A stretch of 64,000 bases of DNA, from assembly GCF_031202265.1 (NCBI RefSeq), contig NZ_CP100604.1:1240001-1304000 (forward strand), in the 5' to 3' direction. Positions 45,905 through 56,157 of this stretch are shown here, one piece after another. Both the position numbers and the translations under genes were made by a program. This stretch comes from Bradyrhizobium sp. Ash2021. Lineage in GTDB: Bacteria > Pseudomonadota > Alphaproteobacteria > Rhizobiales > Xanthobacteraceae. Each line of letters opens with the position of its first letter. Position 1 is the stretch's first letter. The notes beneath the pieces are model-generated. The model made no database searches. It worked only from the letters and a program-made list of their open reading frames with translations, and was not told the DNA's origin.

Positions 45905-46207
45905 GTCCTCCGTCCCTCGTTCAGGCGGTCAGATAGGACGAACAAGCATGACGGTGCCTCCGCCAACCGCCCACTGCGTCGCTTCAATAGCGAGCAGAAT
46001 CATATCGACAACGCGTTCTGATCTCACCCAACGGTGATCTTCTGACCGACCGCTTTTGGCGCACAGCGGCCTGCGGCCAAATGCGGATTTCAGCGGTGCC
46101 TTACGTCAAAAGCGCATCGATCGGCCTTCCGCCTTGTGGCGTTGTGGTTACAAACGACGAGGACATCGCGCGACGCATAGCGCGCTGTATCGGATCAAAG
46201 CGCCGTT
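45905..46207. other. intergenic stretch after the transport operon
   Basis: Coding-like text near 46100-46200 (plus strand) is short and lacks a start. No hairpin terminator stood out. Confidence 0.4.
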
Positions 46208-46432
46208 TCAGCACAAGACTTTGATGGACACTGCATCAGCTACCAGTCCTCGTCGTAGATCCACTCTCTTGGGAATCGAGGCCGTGACCTTGCGTGCGGC
46301 GACTGAAGCGTCCGCTCGGGCTTGCGCAAGGTCGGAGTCAGCTGCGCCGGAAGCGGTGACGTCTTGGGCGGCCCCGGAGGCGGGAAGTGCCATCGCGCCG
46401 AGCAACAGTAGTCCTGTTGTCCTGAACTGCAT
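46208..46432 (-). CDS. small exported protein of unknown function
   Basis: The 74-residue frame opens with a good signal peptide (MQFRTTGLLLLGAMALPASGAAQ) after a strong GGGAGG site, which supports a real start. The mature part is short, acidic then basic, without known domain. The gene may have lost its 3' end, as the final residues look unstructured. It lies head-to-tail with the VOC-family gene. Confidence 0.55.
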   Translation of the reverse strand: MQFRTTGLLLLGAMALPASGAAQDVTASGAADSDLAQARADASVAARKVTASIPKRVDLRRGLVADAVSIKVLC

Positions 46433-46514
46433 GATTGCCTCCCAGGTTCAGCGGATCATCGGAGCACCATACGCTCTCCCGGCGCCCCTCGGAATGGCAG
46501 GCCGCTTCGAGCTG

Positions 46515-46883
46515 CTATTGGAGGGAAACCGGGAGCAAAGGCCGGGCGAAACTGAGTTCGTGGCCATCGGGGTCAATTAGGTGGAAGAAGCGCTCACCCC
46601 ATTCGGCATCGCGGGGCACGGTAGCCGGCTCGTATCCCGCGGCGAGCGCGCGGTCGTAAAGTGCGTCAACATCGGCGACGTAAAAAAGTACCCGCCCTCA
46701 CCAGGACCAGCGCCGCTCGGCAGGCTGGGCGATGAGATTGAGATAGCTCGTCCCTGCTCGAAAGCTGGTGAATGAAGACTCTTCGCCGCCATGCAGGACC
46801 TCAAACCCTAGCGCGCGGTAGAATCGGACGGCTCGTGGCATTTCGTGGGCGCCGAGTGTGACCGCGCTGATCCCCTCGATCAT
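46515..46883 (-). pseudogene. VOC (glyoxalase)-family gene with in-frame stop
   Basis: The frame from 46883 reads a VOC domain (ISAVTLGAHEMPRAVRFYRALGFEVLHGG), meets TGA at codon 62 (46698-46700, after RRWSW) and continues in the same frame with GRVLFYVADVDALYDRALAAG and HLIDPDGHELSFARPL to a TAG at 46515. The DPDGHELSFARP end is the classic VOC metal/ligand motif. A single TGG-to-TGA change (Trp to stop) explains it. As read, only a 61-residue piece would be made. Confidence 0.85.
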
Positions 46884-47141
46884 GGGCAGAACTCTCCCGT
46901 TTCATTTTCCCCGCGCCGTTGCCAGGCCCCAGACTGGCAATTGGCGGCGGACGCTCACCGCATCGGGCGGGAGCTTCCGGTTTCGCAATTTCCGCGAGGC
47001 GCTTACCTTCCTTCCAAATATCTGCGAATTAACTCGCGTTTGAGACCCCTGGCGGCGCATAATTGAACAATCACCGCTCCGCCTCCTAGGCATTACCGGT
47101 GACAGAGAGTGTTGCGCTCCCGCCCGTTCGAGGGAAGCATC

Positions 47142-47390
47142 ATGCCCCAATCTCAACGCCTGTCGTCCGTCGTTCCATTCGCTGCAATTGAGCGCCCCGC
47201 CTGTCCGAGGTGCAAGGCCCAAATGATGCTCGTCAGCATCGAGCCAGCACGCGCCCGGGGCGTCGACTTGCATACGTTTGAATGCGCTGTCTGCAATCAG
47301 GTACTTACGACCTTTGCCGCGTTTGAAGACTCCATGAAGTCCAAGGGCCTTGGACGCTGGCTTCAAGGCGATCTGCACCGACGGAATTAA
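47142..47390 (+). CDS. small zinc-ribbon protein
   Basis: The 82-residue protein contains two CxxC knuckles (PACPRCKA and CAVCNQVL) about 30 residues apart, forming a zinc ribbon, with a basic C-terminus (GRWLQGDLHRRN). Similar short zinc-ribbon proteins are common in Bradyrhizobium, though that is recalled from general knowledge. The ATG at 47142 is favoured over 47109. The function is unknown. Confidence 0.7.
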   Translation: MPQSQRLSSVVPFAAIERPACPRCKAQMMLVSIEPARARGVDLHTFECAVCNQVLTTFAAFEDSMKSKGLGRWLQGDLHRRN

Positions 47391-48565
47391 GGCCCGCCGG
47401 CGGGTCGGGCGGCGCGGGACTAGCTCGCGCCCTCGTTGTCAGATCTCCTCGGTTTCAACCTCCGGCTGGCTGCGGTAGGCGTCTCGGAGCCACAGGCGAT
47501 TGGGGAGTCCGCGCTATACGCGCGCAAGCCGCCGGGCTACCCCAGCGGCTCAAGCGTCGCGTAGCGATGTGGTGCGACGCGCAGCGTCGCGTGGCGGAAC
47601 ATTGCGATGCGCCGAGGTGAGTCATGATCAGACCTCCGGTTTAGGATGACGCAGCTTAGCTCCTCTGCGCCTCAATCATGGGATCTGTTAACGCGGTTCA
47701 CATGACCGCTGGCCATAATACCCTCCGCGGACCAGGTCCCAACCAACAACTCGCAATAAAAAATGCAATGGCACAAGTGGGTCATCTCGAGAAACTCTTT
47801 CTAGGAGGCCCCAACGCAGCCAGACCAACGATTTTGCAGTTCGAACGCGCTCTCATCGCCACGCGCCTCCGCAGTCTTGACGCTGTCTTCTTTGGATTAC
47901 GTTTCCAAAATGCCAATAAGCCCAACGACGAGCCTGCACCAACACGGCCAAATTGTAGGCCAACAGAAGGCCAAATGATTTCTCTATCACACCCCACGCA
48001 CTGAAGATGCCGTAGTCGACAGGGAGTCCTCTAAATATTTGGAAATCCATTGCCGACCATTGCAGATAGCTCCATCTCTACGTTGCTTCCATTGTCCAGC
48101 AGGTAGAGATCCGAATGAGCAAAGCGAGGATGACGCGGGTTTTCACCACGCATTGCGCTGGATGCCCAGGCATAATTGCCTCCATCATTCCGCACCGCCG
48201 CCAATGCGGATGCTGCGATGGAGAGCAAATCGTGTGCCGAATCGGACCGACTTAACTGGTTCGGCATTTGCCTCCAAAAAAAGCGCTTCCGATCCTGTGC
48301 TTAACAAGCTTGAGGGTCCGAGTTGACGGAAGGCCAGCTCGACAGCTGTATCGTCCGTTGCGCGACGTACGCCGGGAGGCGTCGAAGGCGAGCATCACGC
48401 TGTTGCAATAGCTGTTTACGATTGCGAGAGTTTTCTCCTCGATTTGGGCCGACATACTGAGGACGCGTGGCGACGTTGAAGTGCCCCGCCATTTGGCGAG
48501 CGTTTCTTGTTCGCCGCACGTCGGTATCGTGCCATAAGGTTGATCGTCCGGGAGGGAATGACGGA
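47391..48565. other. 1.2-kb stretch without a recognisable gene
   Basis: Several frames of 60-120 codons exist on both strands, but none shows a domain, signal peptide or good start. GCGTCGCGT-type GC-rich repeats occur at about 47550-47595. The stretch may be decayed coding DNA. Confidence 0.4.
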
Positions 48566-50239
48566 CTAAGGCTGCGGCGGCTGCAGGCTCGGCAGATCGA
48601 GCCCATTCTCCCTGGCGCATGCGATCGCCGACTCATATCCTGCATCGGCATGCCGCATCACACCGGTGGCAGGATCATTCCACAACACGCGGCTGATCCT
48701 CTCGTCGGCGTCACGCGAGCCGTCCGCGATCAAGGCGATTCCAGAATGCTGGGAATATCCCATGCCGACGCCGCCGCCGTGATGGAACGACACCCATGTC
48801 GCTCCGCACGCTGAATTGAGCAGCGCGTTCAGGATCGGCCAGTCGGAAACCGCATCGGAGCCGTCACGCATGCCCTCTGTTTCGCGCATCGGCGAGGCGA
48901 CGGAACCGGAATCCATGTGGTCGCGTCCGATTACGATCGGGGCCTTCAACTCGCCGCGCGCCACCATGTCGTTGAACGCCATGCCGACGCGATGCCGGTC
49001 GCCCAGCCCAAGCCAGCAAATGCGCGCCGGCAATCCCTGAAACTTGATATGCGCGCGCGCCTTGTCGAGCCACTGATGCAGGAACACATCATCGGGCATC
49101 AGTTCACGCACCTTCACATCGGTTTTGTAGATGTCTTCGGGGTCGCCGGACAGCGCGACCCAACGAAATGGACCCTTCCCGAGGCAGAACAGCGGCCGGA
49201 CATAGGCTTCGACAAAGCCGGGATAGTCGAACGCGTTGGCGACGCCCTTTTCCATCGCCATGGCGCGAATGTTGTTGCCGTAGTCGAGTGCGATGGCGCC
49301 TTTTTCCTTGAAGGCGAGGATGCTGCGGACCTGCTCCGCTATCGCCAGCTTGGCGGCGTCAGCCGTTGCCGCCGGGTCCTTTTCCTGTCGCTCGAGCCAC
49401 TGGTCGAGCGTCCAACCGATCGGCAAGTATCCGTGAATCGGATCGTGAGCCGAGGTCTGATCGGTGACGACGTCAGGGACGATGCCGCGCTGCAGGATTT
49501 CGCGATAGACCTCAGCCGCATTGCCGACGAGACCGATCGAGACCGGCTTGCCGGTCTTCTTGGCGTCGTCGATCATCGCCAGCGCTTCATCGAGGCTGGT
49601 GGTCGAGCGATCTAGATAGCCGGTTCGCTTGCGAAATTCGATGCGGCTCGGCTGGCATTCGACCACGATAATCGAGGCGCCGGCCATGGTGGCTGCGAGC
49701 GGTTGTGCGCCGCCCATGCCGCCGAGGCCCGCGGTCAGGAACCAGCGGTTCGAAAGGCTTCCGCCAAAATGACGCCGGCCGATTTCCGAAAAGGTTTCGA
49801 ACGTGCCTTGCACAATGCCCTGCGAACCGATGTAGATCCATGAGCCGGCCGTCATCTGGCCGTACATCATCAGACCCTTGCGATCGAGCTCGTTGAAATG
49901 CTCCCAGGTGGCCCATTTCGGCACCAGGTTGCCGTTCGCGATGATCACGCGCGGCGCGCCGGGATGGGTCGGAAAGACACCAACCGGTTTTCCGGACTGC
50001 ACCAGCAGCGTCTGGTCCAGCTCCAGCCTTTTGAGGACACTGACAATCTCGTCGAACGCCTGCCAGTTGCGCGCGGCGCGGCCGATGCCGCCATAGACAA
50101 CGAGTTCTTCCGGGCGCTCCGCCACATCCGGATCGAGATTGTTCATCAACAGCCGCAGCGGCCCTTCGGTCTGCCAGCTCTTGGTTGTGAGTTCCGGTCC
50201 GCGCGGGGCGCGGATGATGCGATCGTTATTGCGAAGCAT
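48566..50239 (-). CDS. hutU: urocanate hydratase, first copy
   Basis: The 557-residue protein is a full urocanase: the NAD-binding part ([20 protein letters not shown]), [26 protein letters not shown] and the active-site region [13 protein letters not shown]. It converts urocanate to imidazolone propionate. The start at 50239 begins the family's usual N-terminus; the frame extends to 50485 only by overlap. It follows the CoA-transferase gene by 10 bp on the same strand. It is clearly related to the second copy at 61477-63141 but diverges in many loops, so it may use a different urocanate-like substrate. Confidence 0.94.
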   Translation of the reverse strand: MLRNNDRIIRAPRGPELTTKSWQTEGPLRLLMNNLDPDVAERPEELVVYGGIGRAARNWQAFDEIVSVLKRLELDQTLLVQSGKPVGVFPTHPGAPRVIIANGNLVPKWATWEHFNELDRKGLMMYGQMTAGSWIYIGSQGIVQGTFETFSEIGRRHFGGSLSNRWFLTAGLGGMGGAQPLAATMAGASIIVVECQPSRIEFRKRTGYLDRSTTSLDEALAMIDDAKKTGKPVSIGLVGNAAEVYREILQRGIVPDVVTDQTSAHDPIHGYLPIGWTLDQWLERQEKDPAATADAAKLAIAEQVRSILAFKEKGAIALDYGNNIRAMAMEKGVANAFDYPGFVEAYVRPLFCLGKGPFRWVALSGDPEDIYKTDVKVRELMPDDVFLHQWLDKARAHIKFQGLPARICWLGLGDRHRVGMAFNDMVARGELKAPIVIGRDHMDSGSVASPMRETEGMRDGSDAVSDWPILNALLNSACGATWVSFHHGGGVGMGYSQHSGIALIADGSRDADERISRVLWNDPATGVMRHADAGYESAIACARENGLDLPSLQPPQP

Positions 50240-50249
50240 GATGTGTTCC

Positions 50250-51452
50250 TCAGATCGTTTTCGCCGCGCGCAGCGCGGCAATGCGGTCGCTGTCGAGTCC
50301 GAGCTCCTCGCGCAGCACACTGTCGGTGTCTTCGCCGAGGGTCGGTGTTCGTGTCCGGCCAGGGGCTTGCGTCCCGGAAAACCGGACCGGCTGTGGGACG
50401 ACGTGAATATCGCCGAGCTTGGTATTGAAGCCGGGCTGCAGCAGATCGCGAGCGGCGACGTGGTCGCTGGCGAGCAGGTCGTCAAGCGTCCAGACCGGCG
50501 CTGCCGGAACGTCCGCTGCCCGCAACCGCGCCAGGGCCTGTTCCTGGGTCAGGCCCGCCGCCCAGTCGGTGATGATGGCGCGCAACTCGGCTTCATGCGT
50601 GTTGCGGTCGCGATTTGTCGCAAATCGCGGATCGGATGACAGGTCGGGGCAGCCGATGGCTTCGAAGATGCGTTTGACGATCGCCTCGGAAAATCCAACC
50701 AGGACGATGTCGCCGTCCTGTGTTGAGAAGCTGTCGACCGGATAGGTTTCGGGATGGCGATTGCCGACGCGCCGGGTTGGCTTGTCGGTGAACAGCCGCC
50801 GCGACAGATTGGTCAGCAGCATCGAAAATACGGAGTCGAGCATCGCGACTTCCAGTCGGCGGCCGACACCGGTGCGCTCGCGGTCATAGAGTGCGGCTGC
50901 GATGCCCCATGCGGCGAAGACGCCGGTGGTGATATCCGCGACGCTCTCGCCGACGGCAAGCGGACGTCCGCCGGCCTCACCGGTCACGCTCATCAGACCG
51001 CTCATTGCCTGGATCACCAGATCGAACGCCGGCAGATCCGCCAGCGGACCGTCCTGGCCGAAGCCCGAGATCGATGCGTAGATGAGCCGAGGATTGTCGG
51101 CCTGCAGGATTTGATAGCCAAGGCCCAGCCGCTCCATGACGCCGGGCCGGAAATTTTCGACGATTACGTCAGCCTGTCGGGACAGATCGCGGATCAATGC
51201 GATGCCCTCGGGCGATTTCATGTTGATCGTGACGCTGCGCTTGCCGCGATTGAGCAGCGCGAAATAGGTGCTCTCCTCGTTCACATGCGGCGCGAAGTGG
51301 CGGCCTTCGTCGCCGAAGCCCGGAATTTCGATCTTGATCACCTCGGCGCCGAGATCGGCCAGCATCGCCGTACAAAACGGCCCCGACATGACCCGCGTCA
51401 GGTCCAGAACGCGCAATCCTTGGAACAGATTTGCCGGGAGCTGCGTACTCAT
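50250..51452 (-). CDS. class III CoA-transferase (CaiB/BaiF)
   Basis: The 400-residue enzyme has the family features [31 protein letters not shown], the catalytic Asp in [12 protein letters not shown] and [15 protein letters not shown]. It moves CoA between carboxylic acids. Its start overlaps the quinone oxidoreductase stop as ATGA and it is followed by hutU, an unusual partner for a CoA-transferase. The likely cargo is a urocanate-derived or related acid. Confidence 0.93.
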   Translation of the reverse strand: MSTQLPANLFQGLRVLDLTRVMSGPFCTAMLADLGAEVIKIEIPGFGDEGRHFAPHVNEESTYFALLNRGKRSVTINMKSPEGIALIRDLSRQADVIVENFRPGVMERLGLGYQILQADNPRLIYASISGFGQDGPLADLPAFDLVIQAMSGLMSVTGEAGGRPLAVGESVADITTGVFAAWGIAAALYDRERTGVGRRLEVAMLDSVFSMLLTNLSRRLFTDKPTRRVGNRHPETYPVDSFSTQDGDIVLVGFSEAIVKRIFEAIGCPDLSSDPRFATNRDRNTHEAELRAIITDWAAGLTQEQALARLRAADVPAAPVWTLDDLLASDHVAARDLLQPGFNTKLGDIHVVPQPVRFSGTQAPGRTRTPTLGEDTDSVLREELGLDSDRIAALRAAKTI

Positions 51453-52447
51453 GCGGTGTCCTTGTTGTTCAAGGTAATCGCGACCTTGCCCGTGGTCTGA
51501 CGGGCGGCCAGTGCCTTGAGCGCTTGTGGCAGGCGATCGAAGCTGAAGGAGGTCTCGACATGCGGCCGGATTGCGCCGTCTTGCAGGAATGTTGCGAGTT
51601 TCGCCGATACACTCGCCAGCATGGCGGCGTCACGATCATGATCCCAGTAAACGCCGATGGCGGATACGCGTTTCAGGAGCAGGCGGTTGGCCGGAATTTG
51701 CGGAATTTCGCCGGATGCAAAGCCGACGATCAGCAATCGGCCGTCCCATGCGATCATGCGCAGGGCTTCCTTGGTTGCGGCACCGCCAACGGGGTCGAGG
51801 ATGACATCGACGCCGCGCCCGGCGGTGAGTCGCTTGATGTCCTCGCTCCAGTTGACGCATCGATAATCGACCGACTCATGCGCGCCGTGCTGACGCGCCA
51901 AAAGGCATTTCTCTTCGCCGCCGGCCGCCGCGATCACGTGGGCGCCGAGGTGCCTGGCAATCTCGACGGCGGCAAGGCCGACGCCGCCGGCGGCGGCAAG
52001 GACAAGTACGGTCTCGCCCGGACGAATGACCGTGTTTTCCGTCAGCGCCACCATCGCCGTCGTATAGACGACGGGCAATGCGCAGGCTGCTTCGCTCGAC
52101 ATTCCGTCGGGCACGCGAATGGTCATGTCGCCGCGGACCCTTACGTATTCGGCGAAGCCACCCCACAGCACCTTGCTGGCGACGCGCTGACCGGCTGCGA
52201 GGCCTGACTGCGCGCCTGCGGCGACCACGGCGCCGGAAATTTCCTGTCCCGGCGTGAACGGCCGGGGTGGCCGGATCTGGTAACGATCATCGATCATCAG
52301 AAGATCGGAAAAATTGAGAGCGGCCGTCTCGACCCGCACCAGCGCTTCGTCGGCGTTGAAGGAGGGGATCGTCGTGCGCGCCAATTCCAGTTCTTCAAGG
52401 CCGGGCGAACTCGATCGCCATGCCCGCATGTCCGATGGTCGTGTCAT
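51449..52447 (-). CDS. NADPH:quinone oxidoreductase-type (zinc-free MDR) enzyme
   Basis: The 332-residue protein is a medium-chain reductase of the quinone oxidoreductase group: GROES-like N-terminal half, then the nucleotide-binding LVLAAAGGVGLAAVEIARHLGAHVIAAA. The zinc-ligand positions of alcohol dehydrogenases are missing, as usual for this group. It could reduce an enone or acrylyl double bond, such as that of urocanyl-CoA; this is inference from the CoA-transferase and hutU neighbours. The start overlaps the IclR stop as ATGA. Confidence 0.9.
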   Translation of the reverse strand: MTRPSDMRAWRSSSPGLEELELARTTIPSFNADEALVRVETAALNFSDLLMIDDRYQIRPPRPFTPGQEISGAVVAAGAQSGLAAGQRVASKVLWGGFAEYVRVRGDMTIRVPDGMSSEAACALPVVYTTAMVALTENTVIRPGETVLVLAAAGGVGLAAVEIARHLGAHVIAAAGGEEKCLLARQHGAHESVDYRCVNWSEDIKRLTAGRGVDVILDPVGGAATKEALRMIAWDGRLLIVGFASGEIPQIPANRLLLKRVSAIGVYWDHDRDAAMLASVSAKLATFLQDGAIRPHVETSFSFDRLPQALKALAARQTTGKVAITLNNKDTA

Positions 52448-53271
52448 GTCTCGCTCGCGGTGAGGCCGGCGATGCGGTTGGCCGCGCGGCGCCCGGCGTC
52501 TACCAGCAGTTTTGCAAAAATCTCGATCTGTGCGTCGTCCATGCGCTGCGACGGCGCGGCGATGGCGATCGACCCGAGTGGTTGTCCGCGCGGCGTCAGC
52601 ACCGGAACGCTGATCCCGCTGACGCCGGGATAGGTCTCCTCGTGGGTGACGACGAAGCCATGCGCCTTCACATCGGCGAGCTGATCGCGCAGTGCCTCGA
52701 CGCTCATCGTGGTCACCGGATTCACGCCGGTAATGTCGCCGGCTAGAACGGTCGCGATCTGGCGCGGAGGAAGAAAGGCCAGCACCGCCTTTGCCGTCGC
52801 GCCGGAATGAAGCGGGTAGGACGTCCCGATATTCTCGAAGACCCGCAGCCCACCATGCCGGCTGGGAATCTGTGCAAGGCACACCACGCTGGCGTGCGCC
52901 TCGTCGTAGCCGGTCAGAATGATGGTCTCAGCCGTCGCCTGCGCCAACTCCTCGAGAAAGGACTGGCAAACGCCGACAAGGTCGAACTGCAATTGCGCGC
53001 GGCGACCGAGATCGATGGCGGCAAAGCCGAGCGTGTAGCGTCCGCGCTGTTCCATCAAATAGCCGGAAGCCTGCAGAAATCGCACCAGCCTGCTCAATGT
53101 CGAGCGCGCCAGCCCCGTTTCCCTCGCGAGTTCGGCCTGCGTCCAGCTCGGCCGCTCGTCGGCGAACAGGTCGAGAATCTGGAACGCCTTCTTGAGTAGC
53201 CCGACGCCGGCGGCGTTGGAGGGGGCCAAGGGAGCTTCCTCGCGACTGTTGTTGACAGATGAATAATTCAT
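52444..53271 (-). CDS. IclR-family transcriptional regulator
   Basis: The 275-residue regulator has a winged helix (ELARETGLARSTLSRLVRFLQASGYLMEQRG) and the IclR effector domain (FENIGTSYPLHSGATAKAVLAF, THEETYPGVSGISVPVL). It starts a four-gene operon ending in hutU and lies divergent from the transporter operon with HutH, so it probably controls both in answer to a urocanate-like effector. Confidence 0.92.
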   Translation of the reverse strand: MNYSSVNNSREEAPLAPSNAAGVGLLKKAFQILDLFADERPSWTQAELARETGLARSTLSRLVRFLQASGYLMEQRGRYTLGFAAIDLGRRAQLQFDLVGVCQSFLEELAQATAETIILTGYDEAHASVVCLAQIPSRHGGLRVFENIGTSYPLHSGATAKAVLAFLPPRQIATVLAGDITGVNPVTTMSVEALRDQLADVKAHGFVVTHEETYPGVSGISVPVLTPRGQPLGSIAIAAPSQRMDDAQIEIFAKLLVDAGRRAANRIAGLTASET

Positions 53272-53376
53272 TGCTCATACTGTGGAACAGACGCTCACTA
53301 TTTGGCAAGCAAAAAATTGACTGGCTGCCAGAAGCTCATTGATCACCGTCGCGAACCTCGACGCAGGGAGAGCCAG
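53272..53376. promoter_or_regulatory. divergent operator region between IclR operon and ABC/hutH operon
   Basis: Only 105 bp separate the two starts, so their promoters must overlap. A perfect palindrome atgaataattcat (53259-53271) spans the IclR start codon and may be chance or part of an autoregulatory site. Confidence 0.4.
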
Positions 53377-54363
53377 ATGAAGAGAATTTTGCGGACAAGT
53401 GCGGCTTTGCTGGCCGCTATGACCATTGCTCTGGGAAGCAGTGGTGTTCACAGCGCCGAACTGAAGAAGGTCGCGATATCGACCATCGTCGAAGTGCCGC
53501 AACTGCTCGAAACCCGGGACGGCGTGATCAAGGGCCTGGCTGAAAAGGGATTTGCCGACGGCAAGGATATCAAGGTCGATTATCAGACCGCCAACGGCAA
53601 CCTGCCGACGCAGCAGCAGATTTCCAAGAAATTCGTCGGTGACGGCGTCGACGTGATCGTCGCCATCACGACCCCTACGGCGCAGGCGATGGCCAGCGTC
53701 ACCACGACGATTCCGATCGTGTTCGCGACGGTGACCGACCCCGTCAAGGCGAAGTTGATTCCGCAATACAAGGCGCCCGGCGGCAACATCACCGGCGTCT
53801 CCGACGCGGCGCCGATCGCCGAACAACTCAAGCTGTTTCGGGAAATTCTCCCCAAGCTGAAAAAAATTGGTTTTGTCTTCAATCCCGGCCTGGACAGCTC
53901 GAATGCGACACTCGAGCGACTGCGTGATGAGGCCAAGCCACTTGGTATTTCCATTGTGGAAGCCGCGGCGCCGACCGCAAACGAAGTCATTCCGGCGACC
54001 AAGAAGCTGACCGGCAATGTCGATGCGATCTATATTCCGAACGATACGACCGTCGTTGCGGCACTCGAAACCGTCGTCAAAATCGGTCAGGAAACCAGCA
54101 CGCCGGTCTTTACGGGCGAGACGCGCGGCGTCGACAGGGGCGCGGTCGCGTCAATGGGCCTCGACTACATCGAGGTCGGTCGCCTCGCCGGTCACATGGT
54201 CGCCGAGATTCTCAAGGGCAAGAAGCCCGGCGAGATCGATGCCGTGGTTGCCTACCAGCAAATGCCGAACTTCGTTGTCGTCGTCAACAAGGGCGCGGCG
54301 ACAGCCATGGGCACCGCCATCCCCGACGCCGTCCTCAAGCGCGCGACCAGGGTCGTGAACTGA
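53377..54363 (+). CDS. TrpX-like ABC transporter substrate-binding protein
   Basis: The 328-residue protein has a signal peptide (MKRILRTSAALLAAMTIALGSSGVHS) and the ABC_sub_bind (DUF534/TrpX) fold: KFVGDGVDVIVAITTPTAQAMASVTTTIPIVFATVTDPV, then GNITGVSD. This family takes up aromatic or heteroaromatic amino acids and nitrogen compounds in other bacteria. The start at 53377 gives the normal signal sequence. Followed by permease and ATPase genes. Confidence 0.93.
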   Translation: MKRILRTSAALLAAMTIALGSSGVHSAELKKVAISTIVEVPQLLETRDGVIKGLAEKGFADGKDIKVDYQTANGNLPTQQQISKKFVGDGVDVIVAITTPTAQAMASVTTTIPIVFATVTDPVKAKLIPQYKAPGGNITGVSDAAPIAEQLKLFREILPKLKKIGFVFNPGLDSSNATLERLRDEAKPLGISIVEAAAPTANEVIPATKKLTGNVDAIYIPNDTTVVAALETVVKIGQETSTPVFTGETRGVDRGAVASMGLDYIEVGRLAGHMVAEILKGKKPGEIDAVVAYQQMPNFVVVVNKGAATAMGTAIPDAVLKRATRVVN

Positions 54364-54449
54364 AGTTGATCGCAACGATCGAGCAAGGCGTCGGGGATGG
54401 CGATGCCCCGACGCTGACCCTGCTCAGGCAAGTAGAAAGATAGGATGCT

Positions 54450-55349
54450 ATGTCGCTTTATGAATTTCTCGGGACCGTCGAGGTCGGGCTGATTTTCGGT
54501 CTCGTCGCGCTCGGCGCCTTTATCAGTTTTCGCATCCTCGATTTCCCCGATCTGACGGTTGAGGGCAGCTTTCCGTTCGGCGCCGCAGTGGCGTCCGTTC
54601 TGATTGTGTCATTCGGCTGGAATCCCTGGCCCGCGACGCTCGCCGCGGTCGGCGCTGGTTTCCTCGCCGGCTTCGCGACTGCCTATCTCAATGTCCGATT
54701 CAATATCCTTCATATTCTGTCGGGCATTCTCGTCGCCATCTCGCTCTATTCCATCAACCTGCGGATCATGGGCGGCTCCAACAAGCCGCTGCTCGGCGCC
54801 CATACGGTGTTCACCTCGGTCCAGGGATGGGGCGTTCCAGCTTACTTTCTCAGTCCCGTTCTGCTCGCGGTGATCGTCGTCGTCATCAAGGTCGCGCTCG
54901 ATCTGTTCCTGCACACCGGCGTCGGCATGAACATGCGCGCCGCGGGTGCAAATCCCGCGATGGCCGCAGCCAACGGCATCAATGTCGGGCGGATGAAACT
55001 GGTCGGGCTCGGCATGGCCAATGCGCTGACCGCGCTGGCGGGGGCGTTGTTCGCGCAGAGCTTCGGTTCGGCGGATGCGCATATGGGCATCGGCGTCATC
55101 ATCATCGGCTTGGCTTCGGTTATCGTCGGAATGTCGATCCTTCCCGTGCGAACCATCACGCAAGCGACAATCGCCTGCCTGTTCGGCGCGCTACTGTATC
55201 GCTTCGCGGTGGCGTTTTCGCTGAATGCCGACTTCCTCGGATTGAAAGCCTCCGACGTGCAACTGGTGACGGCACTGCTCGTGGTGGTGACGCTGGTCAG
55301 CCAGTCATCCCGGTCGGGTATGGGCAAACTGCTCAAGCGGAGGGCGTAA
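54450..55349 (+). CDS. ABC transporter permease (TrpX-associated)
   Basis: The 299-residue membrane protein has about eight hydrophobic segments with the permease pattern DFPDLTVEGSFPFGAAVA and GMNMRAAGANPAMAAANGINVGRMK as coupling region. It is the single permease of a binding protein/permease/ATPase trio. Its last codon overlaps the ATPase start (TAATG). The likely cargo, by neighbours, is histidine, urocanate or a relative. Confidence 0.92.
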   Translation: MSLYEFLGTVEVGLIFGLVALGAFISFRILDFPDLTVEGSFPFGAAVASVLIVSFGWNPWPATLAAVGAGFLAGFATAYLNVRFNILHILSGILVAISLYSINLRIMGGSNKPLLGAHTVFTSVQGWGVPAYFLSPVLLAVIVVVIKVALDLFLHTGVGMNMRAAGANPAMAAANGINVGRMKLVGLGMANALTALAGALFAQSFGSADAHMGIGVIIIGLASVIVGMSILPVRTITQATIACLFGALLYRFAVAFSLNADFLGLKASDVQLVTALLVVVTLVSQSSRSGMGKLLKRRA

Positions 55350-56143
55350 TGATCGAAGTCGGTGAAGTTCGTGTCACCTTCAACACAGGCACGCCGCTCG
55401 AAGCGACCGCTATCCGGCAACTCGATCTTGTTGTGCCGGGAGGACAGTTTCTGACCATCATCGGCTCCAACGGCGCCGGCAAGTCGACGGCGCTCAACGT
55501 GATCGCTGGCCTGGTCAAGCCGGATACGGGCAGGGTGGTCGTGGACGGCATCGATGTGACGCAGTGGCCGATCCACGAGCGTTCGCGGCTGATCTCGCGC
55601 GTGTTCCAGGACCCCAAGATGGGGACCTGCGAGGATCTGACGGTCCTGGAAAACTTTGCGTTGGCGCATGGCCGCACGCAGCCGCGTGGTTTCCGGCTGG
55701 CAATCGACCGCGGCATTCGTGAGAACACGATCGAGCGGCTGAAGCTTCTCAATCTGGGGCTCGAAAAACGCCTCGACGACAAGGTCGGCCTGCTATCTGG
55801 CGGCCAGCGGCAGGCCGTCAGTCTCCTGATGGCCACAACCGGTGAAACGCGGGTGCTGCTGCTCGACGAACATACCGCAGCGCTCGATCCGAAAACCGCG
55901 GAATTCGTCATGGAGCTGACGCGCGAGATCGTCGCCGAACTGAAGCTTACCTCGGTGATGGTCACGCATTCGATGGCGCAGGCGCTGCATTACGGCGACC
56001 GCACCGTGATGTTCCATCGCGGCAGGATCATTTTCGATGCAGCAGGTGAGGCACGCGCCGCGATGCAGGTGTCCGACCTGCTGCAGTTGTTCAAGCGGGA
56101 TCAGGGCGAAGAGCTCTCTGACGACGCGTTGTTGTTGGGTTAG
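55349..56143 (+). CDS. ABC transporter ATPase (TrpX-associated)
   Basis: The 264-residue ATPase shows Walker A GSNGAGKST, the signature LSGGQRQAVSLLMA, Walker B VLLLDEHTAALD (with Glu-His in place of Glu-Pro) and the switch His in VMVTHSM. It starts at 55349, overlapping the permease stop by one base; a much longer frame from 54827 is an out-of-frame reading of the permease. It is followed after 14 bp by the ammonia-lyase gene. Confidence 0.94.
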   Translation: MIEVGEVRVTFNTGTPLEATAIRQLDLVVPGGQFLTIIGSNGAGKSTALNVIAGLVKPDTGRVVVDGIDVTQWPIHERSRLISRVFQDPKMGTCEDLTVLENFALAHGRTQPRGFRLAIDRGIRENTIERLKLLNLGLEKRLDDKVGLLSGGQRQAVSLLMATTGETRVLLLDEHTAALDPKTAEFVMELTREIVAELKLTSVMVTHSMAQALHYGDRTVMFHRGRIIFDAAGEARAAMQVSDLLQLFKRDQGEELSDDALLLG

Positions 56144-56157
56144 GTCAGAAGGACGTC

